A stretch of DNA of 64,000 bases from Gigaspora rosea (GCA_003550325.1 QKWP01000438.1:249410-313409); one strand, 5' to 3'; positions 33,641 through 46,559 are shown, counted from the first letter of the stretch. Numbers and translations are program-made. The notes: generated from the sequence alone by a model not told the origin.

Positions 33641-34619
33641 TTGTTCTTGAATTCTCAAAAAAAATCATATTATATTTTCATAAGTTTAATATTTTAAAAT
33701 AACTTATAAATGCTAATTATGCACCAGTATAAAATGTTGATTTTAATTTTCTATCTGCTGCATTATGCTATTCTATAGCCTTTAATGTATAAGTTTGAAA
33801 AGATTAATGAGTTAATTTAAAGAGCTTCCAGTCTTCAAGAATATCATGGTTGTCTTCTACATTATTTGTAACCTTGGGTTTAGCTGCAAAGGTTCCAGTT
33901 TTCATGCAGGTCTTGCTGGATGCAATACGAGATTTGGCATTTGGACAAGGCATCATTACCTAAAGGTCAAATATATAATTTTTTTTTTTTATTTATTAAA
34001 AAAATCAATTTTTTTTCATGTTTTTAACACCTTCATGGGAGGTAAAATGACCGATTTCTCATGAGATTTCTGAATTTTTTAAAACTATCATAAGAACTAA
34101 TCCTGGCTGTTTTAGGAAACTGATTGTTAACTAAACATGGATAATTGACAGTTAGGGTTTGCCAAGGCATGGGCACTATGTAATAGTGCATGTATCAGCA
34201 CTTTCATCACTCTACTTGCAATAAAATGTAATTCTTTATTATCCATCATAATCAAATGCGATTATATTTAATGTACTGCATATTGTGGAAATTTTTTAAA
34301 TGCTACGCTGTATTTAATTTAATAATCTTGTTACAGTAAATTTTAATATTGGTTTACCAATAGTTATCTTGAAAGTGCAAAATAGATCATGCATTTGCAA
34401 AATTTAAGTTGCAATAATCAAATTTGCTTGCATCAGAGACGGTAAATACTTCCATCAAGAATAAAATGGAATTATTATAGCCAATCAAGTCTGAAATTAT
34501 TTCAAAATTTTTAATTTTGATTTGACAAAAAAAATTTTGATCATAGCAAAATAAAATAAAATTTTATTGTGAGAAATATTCTTCGTTATATGGCATTATC
34601 ATGTAATCAAATGCATCGG

Positions 34620-34882
34620 AATAAATTTTATAAGTCACATGGTCTATTTCTGATGATTTGATTGGTCAGAAAATAAAAACATATACAATTTTTTAATAAA
34701 ATAGTTAAACTTTGAAAGGTTATTATGCTATCAGTTTAACTTTAAATTTAAATCTAAACCACAAGTTTGGTTCTTAAAGACAAGAAGAACAAATCTTGTG
34801 GATTATTTTTATATTTAATAAAATTTTAAAAATGGATTAACATTTTTTGTAAAGTTATTTTTTATAGAGAGTTAAAGCTGCG
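34620..34882. repeat. Diverged copy of the right half of the 54,559 element
   Basis: Shares CTAAACCACAAGTTTGGTTC, ATTTTTTGTAAAGTTATTTT and the end word GGGCACCAT with 55,000-55,175. The left terminal repeat was not found, so it is a partial copy located at the 5' border of the gag-like fragment. Confidence 0.6.
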
Positions 34883-35990
34883 GGCACCATATTTCATGAC
34901 GAACTGCATCAGACTAATGATGAAGTTGCAGATGACTCTAACCATGACCAATTTGACAATAACTTCTGAATACCAACAGGGAGAATGCTTGATCTCTCTA
35001 CCAGAATTCACAAAGACAATTTATTTTCAAAAACTTCAAGGTCAGAAATACTCAGAAACCAGCCATGGAATTCAGAAATTAAGTATAAGACACCTACAAT
35101 GGACAAACAAATTTGGAAACTCATGCTGACACAAGCTAAAGATACAGATAAACTGCTTGCAAAGGTTGCATACCAATCATCCGCAGTCCTTTGACCACTG
35201 GATAATTCACTTAAAGAAATTTATAATACAAAGCCTAATAATGATACTGAAGCTCTACAAGCATGGGAATATATCAAAACTGCACTTAAAGATACAAGAT
35301 TCCTCTTGTTGAATTCCCTATCATACACAAATGATCTTAGAAAAAGACAGAAATCGCTCAAAGTCATTTCACCCAACTATACTCTACCAAAGAATAAAGA
35401 CAAAGTATTTGGTAATAAGCTTGGATTAATCATTAAAAAGAAAATTCTACTAATAAGCTCTTTAACAAAGCAGCAGATAGTCACAAACGATATAATTATA
35501 GAGGTAGCAGTAATAAACCCTTTTATATTAGAAGTAATCCCCGTTTTGGCCGAGTGCGAAGGGGCAATTACTGGCCATACAATTGATCACAAAATCAGGA
35601 AAACGAGTTTCGGGGCAGCCACAATTATGGAAGTCGTCCAAGAATATACAACAATCAAAACAATGCATCAAACTAAAGAAAGGTCCAATACCAGTGGGAA
35701 TGAGTTTAATGTCTCATCTAGTAGCATGGTTACAACTGACAGGTCCATCATGGCATAACTACATAATCAAAGTAGGATATTGCCCAGAATGGATCACACC
35801 CCCACTTTTAAGATACCTTTTTCTGGATACTCATCAAGCAATCACTTCATATCTGTCATACGAAATACAAAAGCTCTTAGAGAAACGGGTTATAAAAAAA
35901 CTAGACCCACATACCACTGCTTTCGATCAAAGATATTGACCACATTTAGTTTTGATTTACATAGTATATCGAGCACCCCAATGCAATATG
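34870..35990 (+). pseudogene. DIRS-like retrotransposon gag and RT remnant
   Basis: Three-frame reading gives a gag-like section (DKQIWKLMLTQAKDTDKLLA, KVAYQSSAVL, PLDNSLKEIYNTKPNNDTE, NSLSYTNDLRKRQKSLK) and then a section like the N terminus of DIRS-type reverse transcriptase (MSHLVAWLQLTGPSWHNYI, KVGYCPEWITPP, ITSYLSYEIQKLLEKRVIKK). Stops and frameshifts interrupt both, for example after SSAVL and in the Gly/Arg/Asn-rich linker at 35,480-35,600. The catalytic RT motifs and any tyrosine recombinase are missing; the fragment stops about 50 bp before the right inverted arm. Confidence 0.55.
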
Positions 35991-37578
35991 TGTAGCTATC
36001 TTATTAATTGAAATCTTTGAAATAAAAATCTAGTTTTTATTAACTCCTTATTTCAGTATTTGTACTAATTTTAGCGGATATGTTAGTTTCATACCCGAGT
36101 TGATTAGTTGAATTAGATAGATATTAGTTGGCCGGCAATTGGGTATAAAAAAATTTACTGAGAAAGTATAACTAGCATATTGGCTGCGTAAGCAGTCGAT
36201 ATGTCAGTTATACTTTCTATATCAAGTTTCATTTCGCTAACAATATCAGTCTTAGATAATCGGAATAAAAAAAATTTTACTAGGAAAGTACAGTATAATT
36301 GGCATATCGACCGCGTAAGCAGTCATTATATCAGTTATACTTTCTATGTCAAGTTTCATTTTCGTGAACGATATCTATGTCTTGGGTTTTTATACTGTAA
36401 GTACATAGCATAATTAAATAATTTTAGGGTTTTATTTATATAGTAGAGAATTGAAATCTTCATTTATGGTAAAGTTTTCAGTGAGTAGAATTTATATATT
36501 TAAATATATTATTGTATGGGTCTGACATAACAACTCGTGAGTCACTCTTTACTAATAAATTTAAAATTTTTATTTTACTATTAACAGTAATTTTTTTCAC
36601 TTATTTTCTCTTAATTATCCCAACTTTATTTTTTCTTTTTTTAAATTGCGAGTTGCAACTTCATATTAACGATCTTGAAGTCCATTGTTTTTATTTGTGC
36701 AAGCAAAACACAAAAACAACTTGTAGATCAGTTTCGATAAAAAAGTCTTTAACATGTAGAACCAATTCGATAAACTATTTCATATAAACATATTTATTTC
36801 TTTTTTGAAAATTTTAAGTAACCTTATAAGAAAAAAAAAAAAAAAGTTTTCAAAAATATAAGAAATTTAAAAAATATTTTCCGTCCTTATCTGTTATTAA
36901 TTCTTCGGCCAACAATTAAAATTTTAAAAATCTCCCAGTTATGAGAATTTTAAAAATTACCAAATATAGTCTTCGCTAACTATGAAAATTTTTAACTGAA
37001 TATAGTTTTCGTCCAGTTATGAAAAGTTTCGACCAATATAGTTGTTTTCCAATTATAAAAATTTTAAAATAACCTGACAAACTATCTGACTAAAATGTTA
37101 AGCTAAATTCAATTTTGCCTTTTATGAAAAATGTCTCATTCGCACGGGTATATATTTTCATATTTATTTATGCGAATAAGCTTTCAAAAAAAACACGGGT
37201 TTTTACATAAAACCCATACCCAATCTTATGATCGATAAATTTACTTCCATTCTATTAAGTGAGTATTTGAGAATATTCTATTTTATTATAAAGATTTGTT
37301 TAAAAATAATTTTTAAAAAAAAAACTAGTTTAGCTACAATATAGTTAAACTAAATTAGTTGAAACCCAAACCAGTTAAATTACAATATAGCCAAACCAAA
37401 CTGGTTTGGCAATAGTTTTTAATAGTTTTAAACCCCAAACCAGATTAAAAAAAAACCAACCCATTAAACTATGTCTAACCTGGTTTTTAAAAATCCTCCC
37501 CATCCCTAGCCTCATCATAGTAGGATACTGTATAAAGAGGATTTATAGATCATTGATTTTGAAACAAATACGTCACTG

Positions 37579-39672
37579 AACATAACATAATAAAATTTTA
37601 CTCGACATGTTCAATGATTTTTTATTTTATACACTTATTATTTTTTTCTAATGATTCAGTTTGAGATGAACTTGACTTTCATTAAATCTAAGTTGTGTAA
37701 GCTTGGCTCTTTTGATGGCTTCTGTGGAGCAGAAATACTTTTAAATTCTATTTTTTATATAAAGTGTACTTTATGATTTTGATTTGTTTTGCATTAAAAC
37801 AATTTATAACAATTTATAAAATTTCTGAAAAGAAAATAAAGGTACTTATAGGCTATAAAAGTAAAATGCTAGGTACAGTACAAATAAATTGGATCAATTA
37901 AAATGTAAACTGTAATCCATAGATCTGAGAAGCCTTTATTACATCGTCATTACTTTATGCTTCTTTTAGAGATGTGACCAGTGTTGTATATTTTTTGGAT
38001 GTCCGAGCTTTTCTGACTCTCGCTAGTTTATAAATCTATCATAAAAATACGTAATATATCCAGAGCTAATTCTGAGCAACTTTAATTAATACTTTAATGC
38101 GATCATGATAAAAATTTGCAATATTCATGTCAAATTCTGTCTGAATACAGTATTTCTTATTTTGTAATTTATATCAAAAGATTAATAATATATTTTAATA
38201 ATATATTTTTAGATATAATACTTAATAATATTTTTTTTATGGTTTTTAAAACTTTAAACTTGCATCCGCAATAACTTTACGTTTTCAAAATTTGTATGCT
38301 ATCTTAAAATTTCTATTATAATATATATATTAATAAATCGTAATTATGTAAAAGAAAAATTAAATTTATTTTACCAACTTTTGAATTATTTCGTCACATA
38401 AGTAAGGCCAGCCGTCTGCTTAAATTTTTAAGAATATATTTTATATATATCGTACTTAAATATTAAGATAAAGCTTTATTTAAATAAAGAGTATGAAAAA
38501 ATAGTAACGATAAAAAAAATCAGTAATATTACAAATTCATATAGAACCAAACATATGTTTGATTTTACCAGATAATTAGCCACCAACTGGACGTGACTAT
38601 GGTATTTGGAAGGTTGAGTATCTTGGATAAAGAGTTTAATTACAGTACATTCCACATAATTAGTTTACTTTTCTTTTGATCACATTTCCTTAGTACATGG
38701 TCACTACTATATCCTAGATATAAAGAATGGAACACGGAGGTTTTGCATAGGCCATACCTGGGGGCACACCTCAGGTAAAAAATTTGCATGTGGAAAAATT
38801 ACATGTAATTCACAAAAAAATTTTAGAGGCATGCTCATGGACATGTCTCTAAATATGATCCCGAGAGGGCATGCCTTTAAGCTAAAGCCATGCCCTAAAC
38901 CTACTTAGATCACTATCACAGATACCGTATAATACTGAATTTAAGTTCACAGTCAAATCAAATTGCCCTTTACTTGCTTAGGAAAATGGATAATATAATT
39001 ACAAAAACTCGGATCTTTTTAATTAAGGATAAAATACAGTATATAAAATCCAAGGTCTTATCTTTTTTATAAGCAAATTTATGACTCTAATAACTTCAGA
39101 GGGTACAGGCTTAATAGTTTAGAAATCATTTCTTTCTAAGAAAGTTTCCGAACTATCCATTATACAAAGAATAATTCGTGTTGCCGTGGGACTTATGACG
39201 TGTTAGTGAGTTTTCTTTCCGCTTTTCTTTCTATTCGGACTTTCTATTCGAACTTCATTTGGTTTTATCAACAACCATTATTCCTTCAATTAAGCTTAAT
39301 ACTTTCGTATAAGTACTATCTAGAAATTGTGACGCAGTTTAGTCATGTTTCGGAAATCACACGTTTTCCCTTCAGTTACATTTTCGTCGAATCTAAAATA
39401 TTACTGCTACCAAAATATTTGTATAAAAAATCAACAACACCAATGACACTTTCATTTCCAATGATTAATCAATATCGATATGCATATTATATTTAACAAA
39501 TCACCACCAATGCAGACACAACTATAACCGAATATGCAAGTCTGGATACCACAATCTTTCACACGTTCAAAAGCAAAAAAAAGCTCCCACCAAATTTCTA
39601 TCCCCGCGGCTTTACACAGCTATAGCTTTAGTTAATCAAAATTTAATATCCGGAGAGAAATTTTTACAATCG
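37579..39672. other. Intergenic, no gene seen
   Basis: AT-rich with stray ORFs only. The longest, at 39,200-39,496 (+), is a Phe/Leu/Ser-rich 98-aa frame without a recognisable family or splice partners and is not supported as a gene. The words GGCATGCC/GGGCATGCCT near 38,830-38,910 give weak inverted symmetry. Confidence 0.4.
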
Positions 39673-40311
39673 TAACATATTAGAGTGATAAATCAATTAA
39701 GTAATCAAACCTATGTCAGCTTAAATTATAGAATTTTATATATTGCAGATTTTTATGTTACACAATGATTATTATGCTATATACATATATTTTATACATA
39801 CGAATATTACGACTAACGTTTTAAATGTTCTATTACATTATTATTAAACGATGTTTCAACTCATTATTGAGACATGGAATTACCTTGAAACTTTCATAGG
39901 TTGTTCATAAAGTATCTAAAAATAAAGCTATGTTTCTAATATTCTCTATTAAAATGTAAGTTTTAGACATTCGTCTTGTGGAATGTTAAAAACTTCATCG
40001 ATTCGAGCAAAAAAAGCTTTATCTTTAACATGCAAGTCAAAATTTAATTAGAACTTTGCAAAAAAAAACCAACATAGTTACTTTGAGATAGTTCTGCCGC
40101 AGTGTTTTCAATTGAAAGAAATTAGATAAATAAGTACAATATTTGTGTGAAAACTTTAGAATTTTAAGCCTTTCTTTATAATTAAAAGACAAAATAAATT
40201 TGATCGATCATTTTTTAATTTTACTGATAAAAAATCTGATCATGGTAAAATGATCAATATAACTGACATAGTTTTGATTACTTAGTTGATTTATCACCCT
40301 AGTAACATATG
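39673..40311. mobile_element. Candidate non-autonomous element with 50-bp inverted ends
   Basis: GTAACATATTAGAGTGATAA at the left is mirrored by TTATCACCCTAGTAACATAT at the right, and ATCAATTAAGTAATCAAACC by its near-complement. About 640 bp, non-coding interior. Confidence 0.7.
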
Positions 40312-40917
40312 TAGGCAGGAGCTGATAAAAATAGATATTTATAGAAGTTTAAAATCATATCGATACCTAAAGTAAGGTAAACAAGCCAGCAAAGTATAGA
40401 CAGATTAAACTATTTCTAGCCATGTAATAATAAAAAGAAATGTTGTATTGTAATGTTATTTACAGAACCGTATATAATATTCTAAGGTAATGCCTCATTC
40501 TTTTAAAAAAAAAGAAAAAAACAATACTTATGTTCCTATCACACTTTAAATTAGCTCAGACATGAAATAATTATCTACTGTAAACATGTCATTAAAAGAA
40601 TAACAATTGCTTTTATAGATAATATTAAAGTGTAACAAATATCTGAAGCAAGCTAGGGGATCTGACAATATTCTAATATTCCGTAGTTAATGAAAAAACT
40701 TGAACATCAATAAAACAATATACCACATGCTTATTACTAAAAAACTCATTCTTGCTATAGCATGTCCAATGGGTTAAATAATTATAAACTTTTACCATTA
40801 TTTGAGATTATAAGTTATAACCTTATAACCTTTGATTTTAAATAATACTAAAATATGTTCTTTATTAAATCTATTCTAAATTTAACTTCGCTAACTAATA
40901 AAGCAGATCAAAAATTA

Positions 40918-41700
40918 TTAGTTAATATCATAACCAACTCTTAACCTGCCCTTGCCTTTCTTGACATTGCGAATCGTAATTTCTCCAATTTCCGAAGTAT
41001 TAACGACATGGGTTCCGCCACAAGGATAAGGTTTTAAATCACCAAATTGAACAGTCCTGGGCCTTGCATTCCAATTAACTTCAACTGGTAGATTATTTTT
41101 TACTAGTTCATTGACTAATTCGTTTACCTTTTGTTTGAGCTCTTGAAGATTAGGTAAGGATTTACCTTCAAATATTACGAACGCAGTCTTTGGAAAATGG
41201 TTTCCATTACAACCATCTAGATCAGGATATAACTTGTTAACTGCATTTGACAATAGATGGCCGGCAGAATGATAACGGGCGTAAAGCTTGCGAGTATCGA
41301 TATTAATTTCTTGTAAAGCTGTCTGATTAATTCTCTCTTTCATGTTGAATGAGTTATTATTTTCATAATAGTGTTTTATCAAATAAGGAACTTCTTCAGG
41401 ATTTCGAGGCGCCCATAGTTTTCTTACAGAAAATTTTATTCCTTCCAATGCAAAATGACCCTCATCATCAGGTTGGCCTCCGCCTTGTGGATGGAAAATC
41501 GTCTTATCAAAAATGATAAAATCACCATTTTCATCATTTCCTGCTTCGATAATTTTGGCTTCTAATTTGTTCAAATATGTATCACAATAATAAATACGTT
41601 CTGTCGAGTTAATAGATGTTGTCATGTTATTAACTTGGTTTATTAGTCTACAAGCAAATTTTTTTGATAAAAAAATAGACCTATATTGAAAACGGAGCAT
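40918..41700 (-). CDS. AlaX-type alanyl-tRNA editing protein
   Basis: Predicted trans-editing hydrolase that clears mischarged Ser- or Gly-tRNA(Ala). Uninterrupted ORF; 260 aa from the start at 41,700, 235 aa from the start at 41,625. Family motifs in order: HPQGGGQPDD, the zinc-binding HSAGHLLSNA (HxxxH), and CGGTHVVNTSEIG with the Cys and His ligands, then the closing VKKGKGRLRVGYDI. This is the editing/C-Ala half of alanyl-tRNA synthetase without the catalytic and anticodon regions. The 25 residues between the two starts (MLRFQYRSIFLSKKFACRLI...) are basic, amphipathic and lack acids, like a mitochondrial presequence, so two start codons could give mitochondrial and cytosolic forms. Start 58 bp downstream of the preceding gene's stop. 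Confidence 0.9.
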   Translation of the reverse strand: MLRFQYRSIFLSKKFACRLINQVNNMTTSINSTERIYYCDTYLNKLEAKIIEAGNDENGDFIIFDKTIFHPQGGGQPDDEGHFALEGIKFSVRKLWAPRNPEEVPYLIKHYYENNNSFNMKERINQTALQEINIDTRKLYARYHSAGHLLSNAVNKLYPDLDGCNGNHFPKTAFVIFEGKSLPNLQELKQKVNELVNELVKNNLPVEVNWNARPRTVQFGDLKPYPCGGTHVVNTSEIGEITIRNVKKGKGRLRVGYDIN

Positions 41701-41758
41701 CTTAAATAATTTGGGAAAAGTGATTTCAGGGACACGGAAAATTTTGGATCCAAAATTT

Positions 41759-43125
41759 TCAAAATTTTCCAAATTTTGGCCCAAAACGTCCAAAATTTTT
41801 GTTGAATTTTTCGGGTTTCATATGATCTAACCAATAAAAATAAGGTAACCCGGAAAATCGTGAGCCCAAAATTTTTGCTATTCCATTCGCACTATAAGGT
41901 TTAACCCGTTTAATCTTATCCTTTCCTATACCGTTAAATAATTTATAAATCTTACAAGCTCTATGAATTTGCTTGCGGAAATTCTCACGTGAGACACCAG
42001 AAAGACAATCCCAAATTTCATCATAAACTTGAATTCTTGCCAAGTCATCTGCTCTTTTATTATTTCGGCAAATAGATAAATTATCATTAACCCTCCTTTC
42101 GGAACCTTCTGCATAATAATACCAGCTTAAAATTTCTTCTTGCTTAGTATAGATAGTATTCTTTTTAGCTTTCCTTGCTTTTTGATATAAATGAGCCAAT
42201 TCGATAACAATATGTTTGTCATTTTCATTGTGATCTGATATATTCGGCTCTTTATTTTTAATGACTTCAATTGATTCTTCTGATACGGGTTCCAAAATAA
42301 TTCTTGTAAAAATTTTTGCATCTCAATTCGGCTATCCTTCTGAATTGAATCGTTTTTAGTTTCAGTCACATGAGGGTGAGACCCGGAGTCGCAGGGTTGA
42401 TGCTCGGTCATAATATTTATTTCAGAAGAAATGATACTTTGTGCCTGGTTACGACTTGGGTGGGCGACTATATAATCATGCGAAACTTTTGTTTCTTCAG
42501 GCTGTATCGGCACCGATTTGCTGTTTTGCTCAAGTGGGACTTTCGATCTCACTTTTTCACTATATAATTCTTCAGAGGAAAATTCTTGTTCCCGAAGTTT
42601 CTTCTCCCTAATTCTCTGAATTATCTCTTTACTAACCTTTTCTTTATATGTCGAACCCAGGAATTCATCGACCGCCTTATCTTCCAATGATTTACTCTCT
42701 TTGCGAATAGGTGACGCAGGATATTGGGATGAAGACTCATGACATATATCAGGATTTGAAGTGTTATCAGATATATTATCGGAATTAATTTCGATCTGTT
42801 TAGGTGTATCATCGGAATTCGTTCTACGGGAGGCATTGGCCGTACCGCTGATATTAGTCGAAAATTGTTCTTTTGGAATGAATGTATCTACCTGTTCGGT
42901 CTCCCTAGCATCCTTACTCCGTGAGTCATTTTGTGTTAGTTTTTGTTCTAATTTCGCAACTCTGGATCTAAGATCAATGTTTTCTCTTGCAGATCGTTCT
43001 AATTCCACAATTCTTACCTCAAGCTCATTTTTTTCTTTCGCGATCTGTTCCAATTCTGCGATTTTAGCCATAAGTCTGGCATTCTCCTGATTCAATAAAT
43101 CTAGTTCAGATTTGGAGTTTCCCAT
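41759..43125 (-). CDS. Coiled-coil protein with conserved C-terminal region of a dispersed family
   Basis: Two exons, 42383-43125 and 41759-42302, joined by an 80-nt intron (donor GTCTCA, acceptor TTTACAAG); the phases close and give 428 aa. Residues 4-65 are a heptad-rich coiled coil (LNQENARLMAKIAELEQIA). The middle is acidic, Ser/Glu-rich and probably disordered. The C-terminal part (VYDEIWDCLSGVSRENFRK, HRACKIYKLFNGIGKDKIKR, KPYSANGIAKI) matches a region I recognise as common to many Rhizophagus-type proteins of unknown role; a broken relative lies at 56,430-57,157. The tail KFNKNFGRFGPKFG is repetitive. The intron is inferred from frame and could instead be a frameshift. Confidence 0.65.
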
Positions 43126-43612
43126 TGTTTTATATAAGATGTAGATATGTTCAAAAGTTTGTATTTGTATTTTTTACTTGTATATTGTTGTTCCAGCAGC
43201 AATTTTTATGAAATAAAGAAGGGGGTCCGGTGGCCTCCCCATTTTTAATTTTGAATGGACTGAAAGTATGGTATTACATCGGTTTATGGTAGTAGACATT
43301 AGAATGAAACATGTGTAAACGTATTAGGCTGTTCTATAATTTAAGTTTTTATCTTGACCGCTCTAGGAACAATTGACGGTCTTTCTAAAAAAAATCTATG
43401 CGGAGTAAAATATGGGCACAAAAAAATTCTTTTTCAATTTTTGTAAAAAATGAGGTTTATTGGACGCTAAAAATAATTCACAATCATAAAAATTTATTAT
43501 TATGTGATCAATTATTTTGGCCTTGGTCAAAGCACATTTTTAGTGTATTCGTGCTGTGTAAATGACAATAATAGAAATGCTATATTAAAAAATAAAGAGC
43601 GTAAATATTTTA

Positions 43613-45711
43613 TTAACCCATCCATTCTGAGAGGCGCCGTCGCTTTTTTGAGGGTTTGTCATCAGGCATATCGAGATAAATATTATCAACTAAATGATGA
43701 TCGTGCTCCCTTTTGATGAGCTTGTGCCAGCCAACATCTACATGCCAGTTAATAGCAGGGTTCAGACTTTCAGGATATATTGCCTCCCCTTCTCTTCCTG
43801 CCCAATCAAAGTCCACAAATTTTATATCAACTTTTTCATTTTTATATTTGACCATTATGTTTTCATCACGAAGGTCTCCATGTACGTAACCGGAATCATG
43901 AAATGATTTCGTAGCATTTTTAACTACGCTTTTTGTTTGGGAAAATATTTCTGAATCGACAATGTGTAGTGATTCATACTCCTCCAAATATTCCATGACG
44001 ACAATCTTCCAACCTTGTTGAAGGTTATTAACTGACCATAATTTTGGTGCTAAACCTAGTTCGAAACATGTGTTATGTGCTTCTTTAGAATATGTTTGGG
44101 TGAATTTGACTAAACCCTTCTCTTGCGTATTTTCAGTTTGGATTTCCACAATCCATAAATTTCGATGTGTAGAATGCCTCTTTTTATATTTAATGGTAGC
44201 CGTTCCTTCTTCTAAATTAATCTCATTTATGCACGGAAACCAAGGGTAAATGACTTCTCTTGACTCACAAACGGATTTATAGTAATCTTTCAATATATGT
44301 ATAGATTTTTCTAGGGCCAGAAATACTCGTGCAATATCATCTGCTTTAGCGTGATCGTAAGTAATTCTATCTAGTGGAAGGATGCCTGTAAGGCGATCAC
44401 AAACTATGAAAGGGACACAAACAGCACCGGATATCGATAAATTTGGTCCTGTATTGTTATTTTTAAAATTAGATGGTGTTTAGAATCGATGATAGCGGAT
44501 ATGGTGTTCGGGGTATTAAAAGATATACATACCATCTAGATCGATAAGGAAAGCAGGCAAACAGGTCCTATTATAAAACTCAGATCCCCGCTTACGGGAC
44601 TTGATAACAAATTCTTTGTAGTAGGCATCATTATGAATGTAACAATCGCCATTACCAGGTTCAGATTTAACTTCTAAGTTTGCTAAAAGGACTCTATCTC
44701 TGCCGATCTTTGGATATATACTTCCATCTGTCTTTCGTTCACCAATTCGTGAACTTTGGCTGGCTTCATTCGATTCTACTGACTGAATCTCAATTTTATC
44801 ATCAAAAAATAGCTCAAGCCAGCATCTGAAAGCATCTGCCCTCTGGCTTTCGTCTGAAAATATACCTGACATCACAGAAGCAAGTTCAAGCACAAGTTTA
44901 CGTTCTCTATTTGATATTCGACAATCCTGTGTAGAGCTGATAAACGTTTCAAATATTTGATGGTAAAATTGAATTGGAATATCAGAAGCATTAGTAGGCC
45001 GGTGATTGCGGAATAGAATTCCATCCTTTTGTTTACTATCTTTAGTCCATTCTTTTGCCCATTTTGAAGGACATGATATTTTATCCATAGTGTCGAAATA
45101 TACGTCTGATGCTGATGAAATAATCCAATTAATCATAAAACCCATGGAATTCGATTGTTTTTTCTTTTCAATATATCGGCCGGTAACTATACATGGCAGT
45201 AAATCATCTTACCGGATTTCTTATGCTTAACAGCTGGTATTCAATTCAAACAAGAAACAGAGAAAAGGGAATATCACGAATAATGGAAGGAAGAAATGAG
45301 GGTTAGAAATGTGAAAAAAGAACAAGTTAGTAAAACATTAAATAGTATACCAAGCTTTCTAGTTGCAACGCGTTCTACGATGACAATAAGTTTATGAGAC
45401 ACGGAGAAAGCAGTATAGGTTTGGAATATTCGAATGCAGTCGTGGTACTACTTACCCTGGTCCTCGCCCTTAATTTTATCAATCAACTCTGCAATTGTTT
45501 CGGCTGGTCCACCAGGAAGATTGTAAGGGTGAGCTATAAGCTTATCCACATTTAACCTAAGGAACGCTAAGCCGGTGACTTCTTGTTCTTGAAGAATAGT
45601 AAAATGGGTTTCCTTCATTTTTAAGCTTTGCTTGCGCAAAAAGTCGATTAGCTGTTCCGTATCCCATTCCTTAACTAAATCGACCGGTGGAAATGCACTT
45701 GCAGTAGACAT
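43613..45711 (-). CDS. SAM domain / PD-(D/E)xK-like / kinase-like fusion protein
   Basis: Three exons, 45456-45711, 44533-45186 and 43613-44448; the phases close at 581 aa. Exon 1 is a sterile-alpha-motif domain (VDLVKEWDTEQLIDFLRKQ ... LNVDKLIAHPYNLPGGPAE). Exon 2 has a region ending RVLLANLEVKSEPGNGDCY, where E-V-K spaced after a conserved Asp or Glu resembles a restriction-endonuclease fold seen in Crinkler-like proteins. Exon 3 holds a diverged kinase lobe with the catalytic loop YVHGDLRDENIMV and the DFG-like FVDFDWAG, and a basic tail (KPSKKRRRL) that could direct it to the nucleus. The 269-nt intron 1 is inferred; exons 2-3 could be an independent gene starting at MGFMINWII (45,145). 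Secretion is not supported: no signal peptide. Role unknown; effector or self-defence roles are only suggestions. Confidence 0.65.
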
Positions 45712-46550
45712 ACTGTACGTATGTTGCTCGGATAATAAAGTACGAAATGGGACGAAAGAATTTTTTTAGTAAGAAATAGTCGTACAGCATGACAGAACTT
45801 CTTTTTAATTGGCTATCATGTCAGATGATCTTCATCAAATATGATTGGGTCAAAACCCGTTCTGAGTTTTGGGATTGTTTATTCTTATTCGTGGATTTCT
45901 CGAACTTAATAAATTCGGCAATTATAAATATTTCACCGAGCACTGATTAAATATCGATAAATTAGTTCGATACTTTCTCTATATATTACGTAAATTCATC
46001 AAAGGACTTATTTAATAGCTCTTATCGTTATGGTTAAAAATTATGATATGTAACATGATGTTCTAGAATTATTGATCATTAATAACATTAAATACATTAA
46101 TATCTCAACGTTATATTCTTTAATATTGACACTGTATTTTGCTCTTTTTTCAACATGAATGCAATTTTTCAAATATTAATACAAATATTATCTATTCTAC
46201 AGATTCTATTGTTACAGTAAATATAACCTGCACCCGTTTTTTTTACGTTATACAATACATATTTGCATACATCCGTATCCACCTAACAAAACCAATGCCT
46301 CTGATTGTATGCATCTCTTACAACTATTCGAACAACCGAAATGTTTATAAATAAGAGTTTTATAAGTATAGATAAATAAAAAAAATGAAATATCGTATTA
46401 GCTGTTTAGCAGTCATATAACTGTATATTCACCCGTAGTACATTTGTATATACATTTGTACATTCATACTCGTGCCTTATGAAAGTCATAAAGATCGTGA
46501 GATGTGTTAGATGTGTTTTGACAAACCATCTACGTTATGGCCATAGAACA
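45712..46550. other. Intergenic, no gene seen
   Basis: Upstream region of the SAM-domain gene followed by AT-rich DNA; no credible exon. Nothing repeat-like recognised until about 46,560. Confidence 0.5.
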
Positions 46551-46559
46551 TCCCAGTAA

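Larger units (their letters stand above)
29203..37578. mobile_element. 8.4-kb element or palindrome with 1.5-kb inverted arms
   Basis: The left arm 29,203-30,728 and right arm 36,043-37,578 are reverse complements over essentially their whole length, with small indels. Outer limits are CAGTGAC (29,203) and GTCACTG (37,572). Inner limits are AGTACAAATACTGAAATAAG and its complement. Each arm contains two smaller hairpins built from AAAGTATAACTGACATAT words. The core holds decayed coding fragments (32,880-33,640 and 34,870-35,990) plus a nested element. DIRS-type elements have inverted ends but much shorter ones, so this is either a giant-TIR element or an inverted duplication. No intact mobility gene remains. 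Confidence 0.8.

Noticed and set aside
39200..39496. 98-aa hydrophobic ORF as a gene
   Set aside because: No family likeness, no splice partners, composition as expected for T-rich DNA.
42302..42384. Frameshift instead of an intron in the coiled-coil gene
   Set aside because: An 80-nt GT-AG interval with a usual pyrimidine-rich end restores the phase exactly, so the intron is preferred; not proven.
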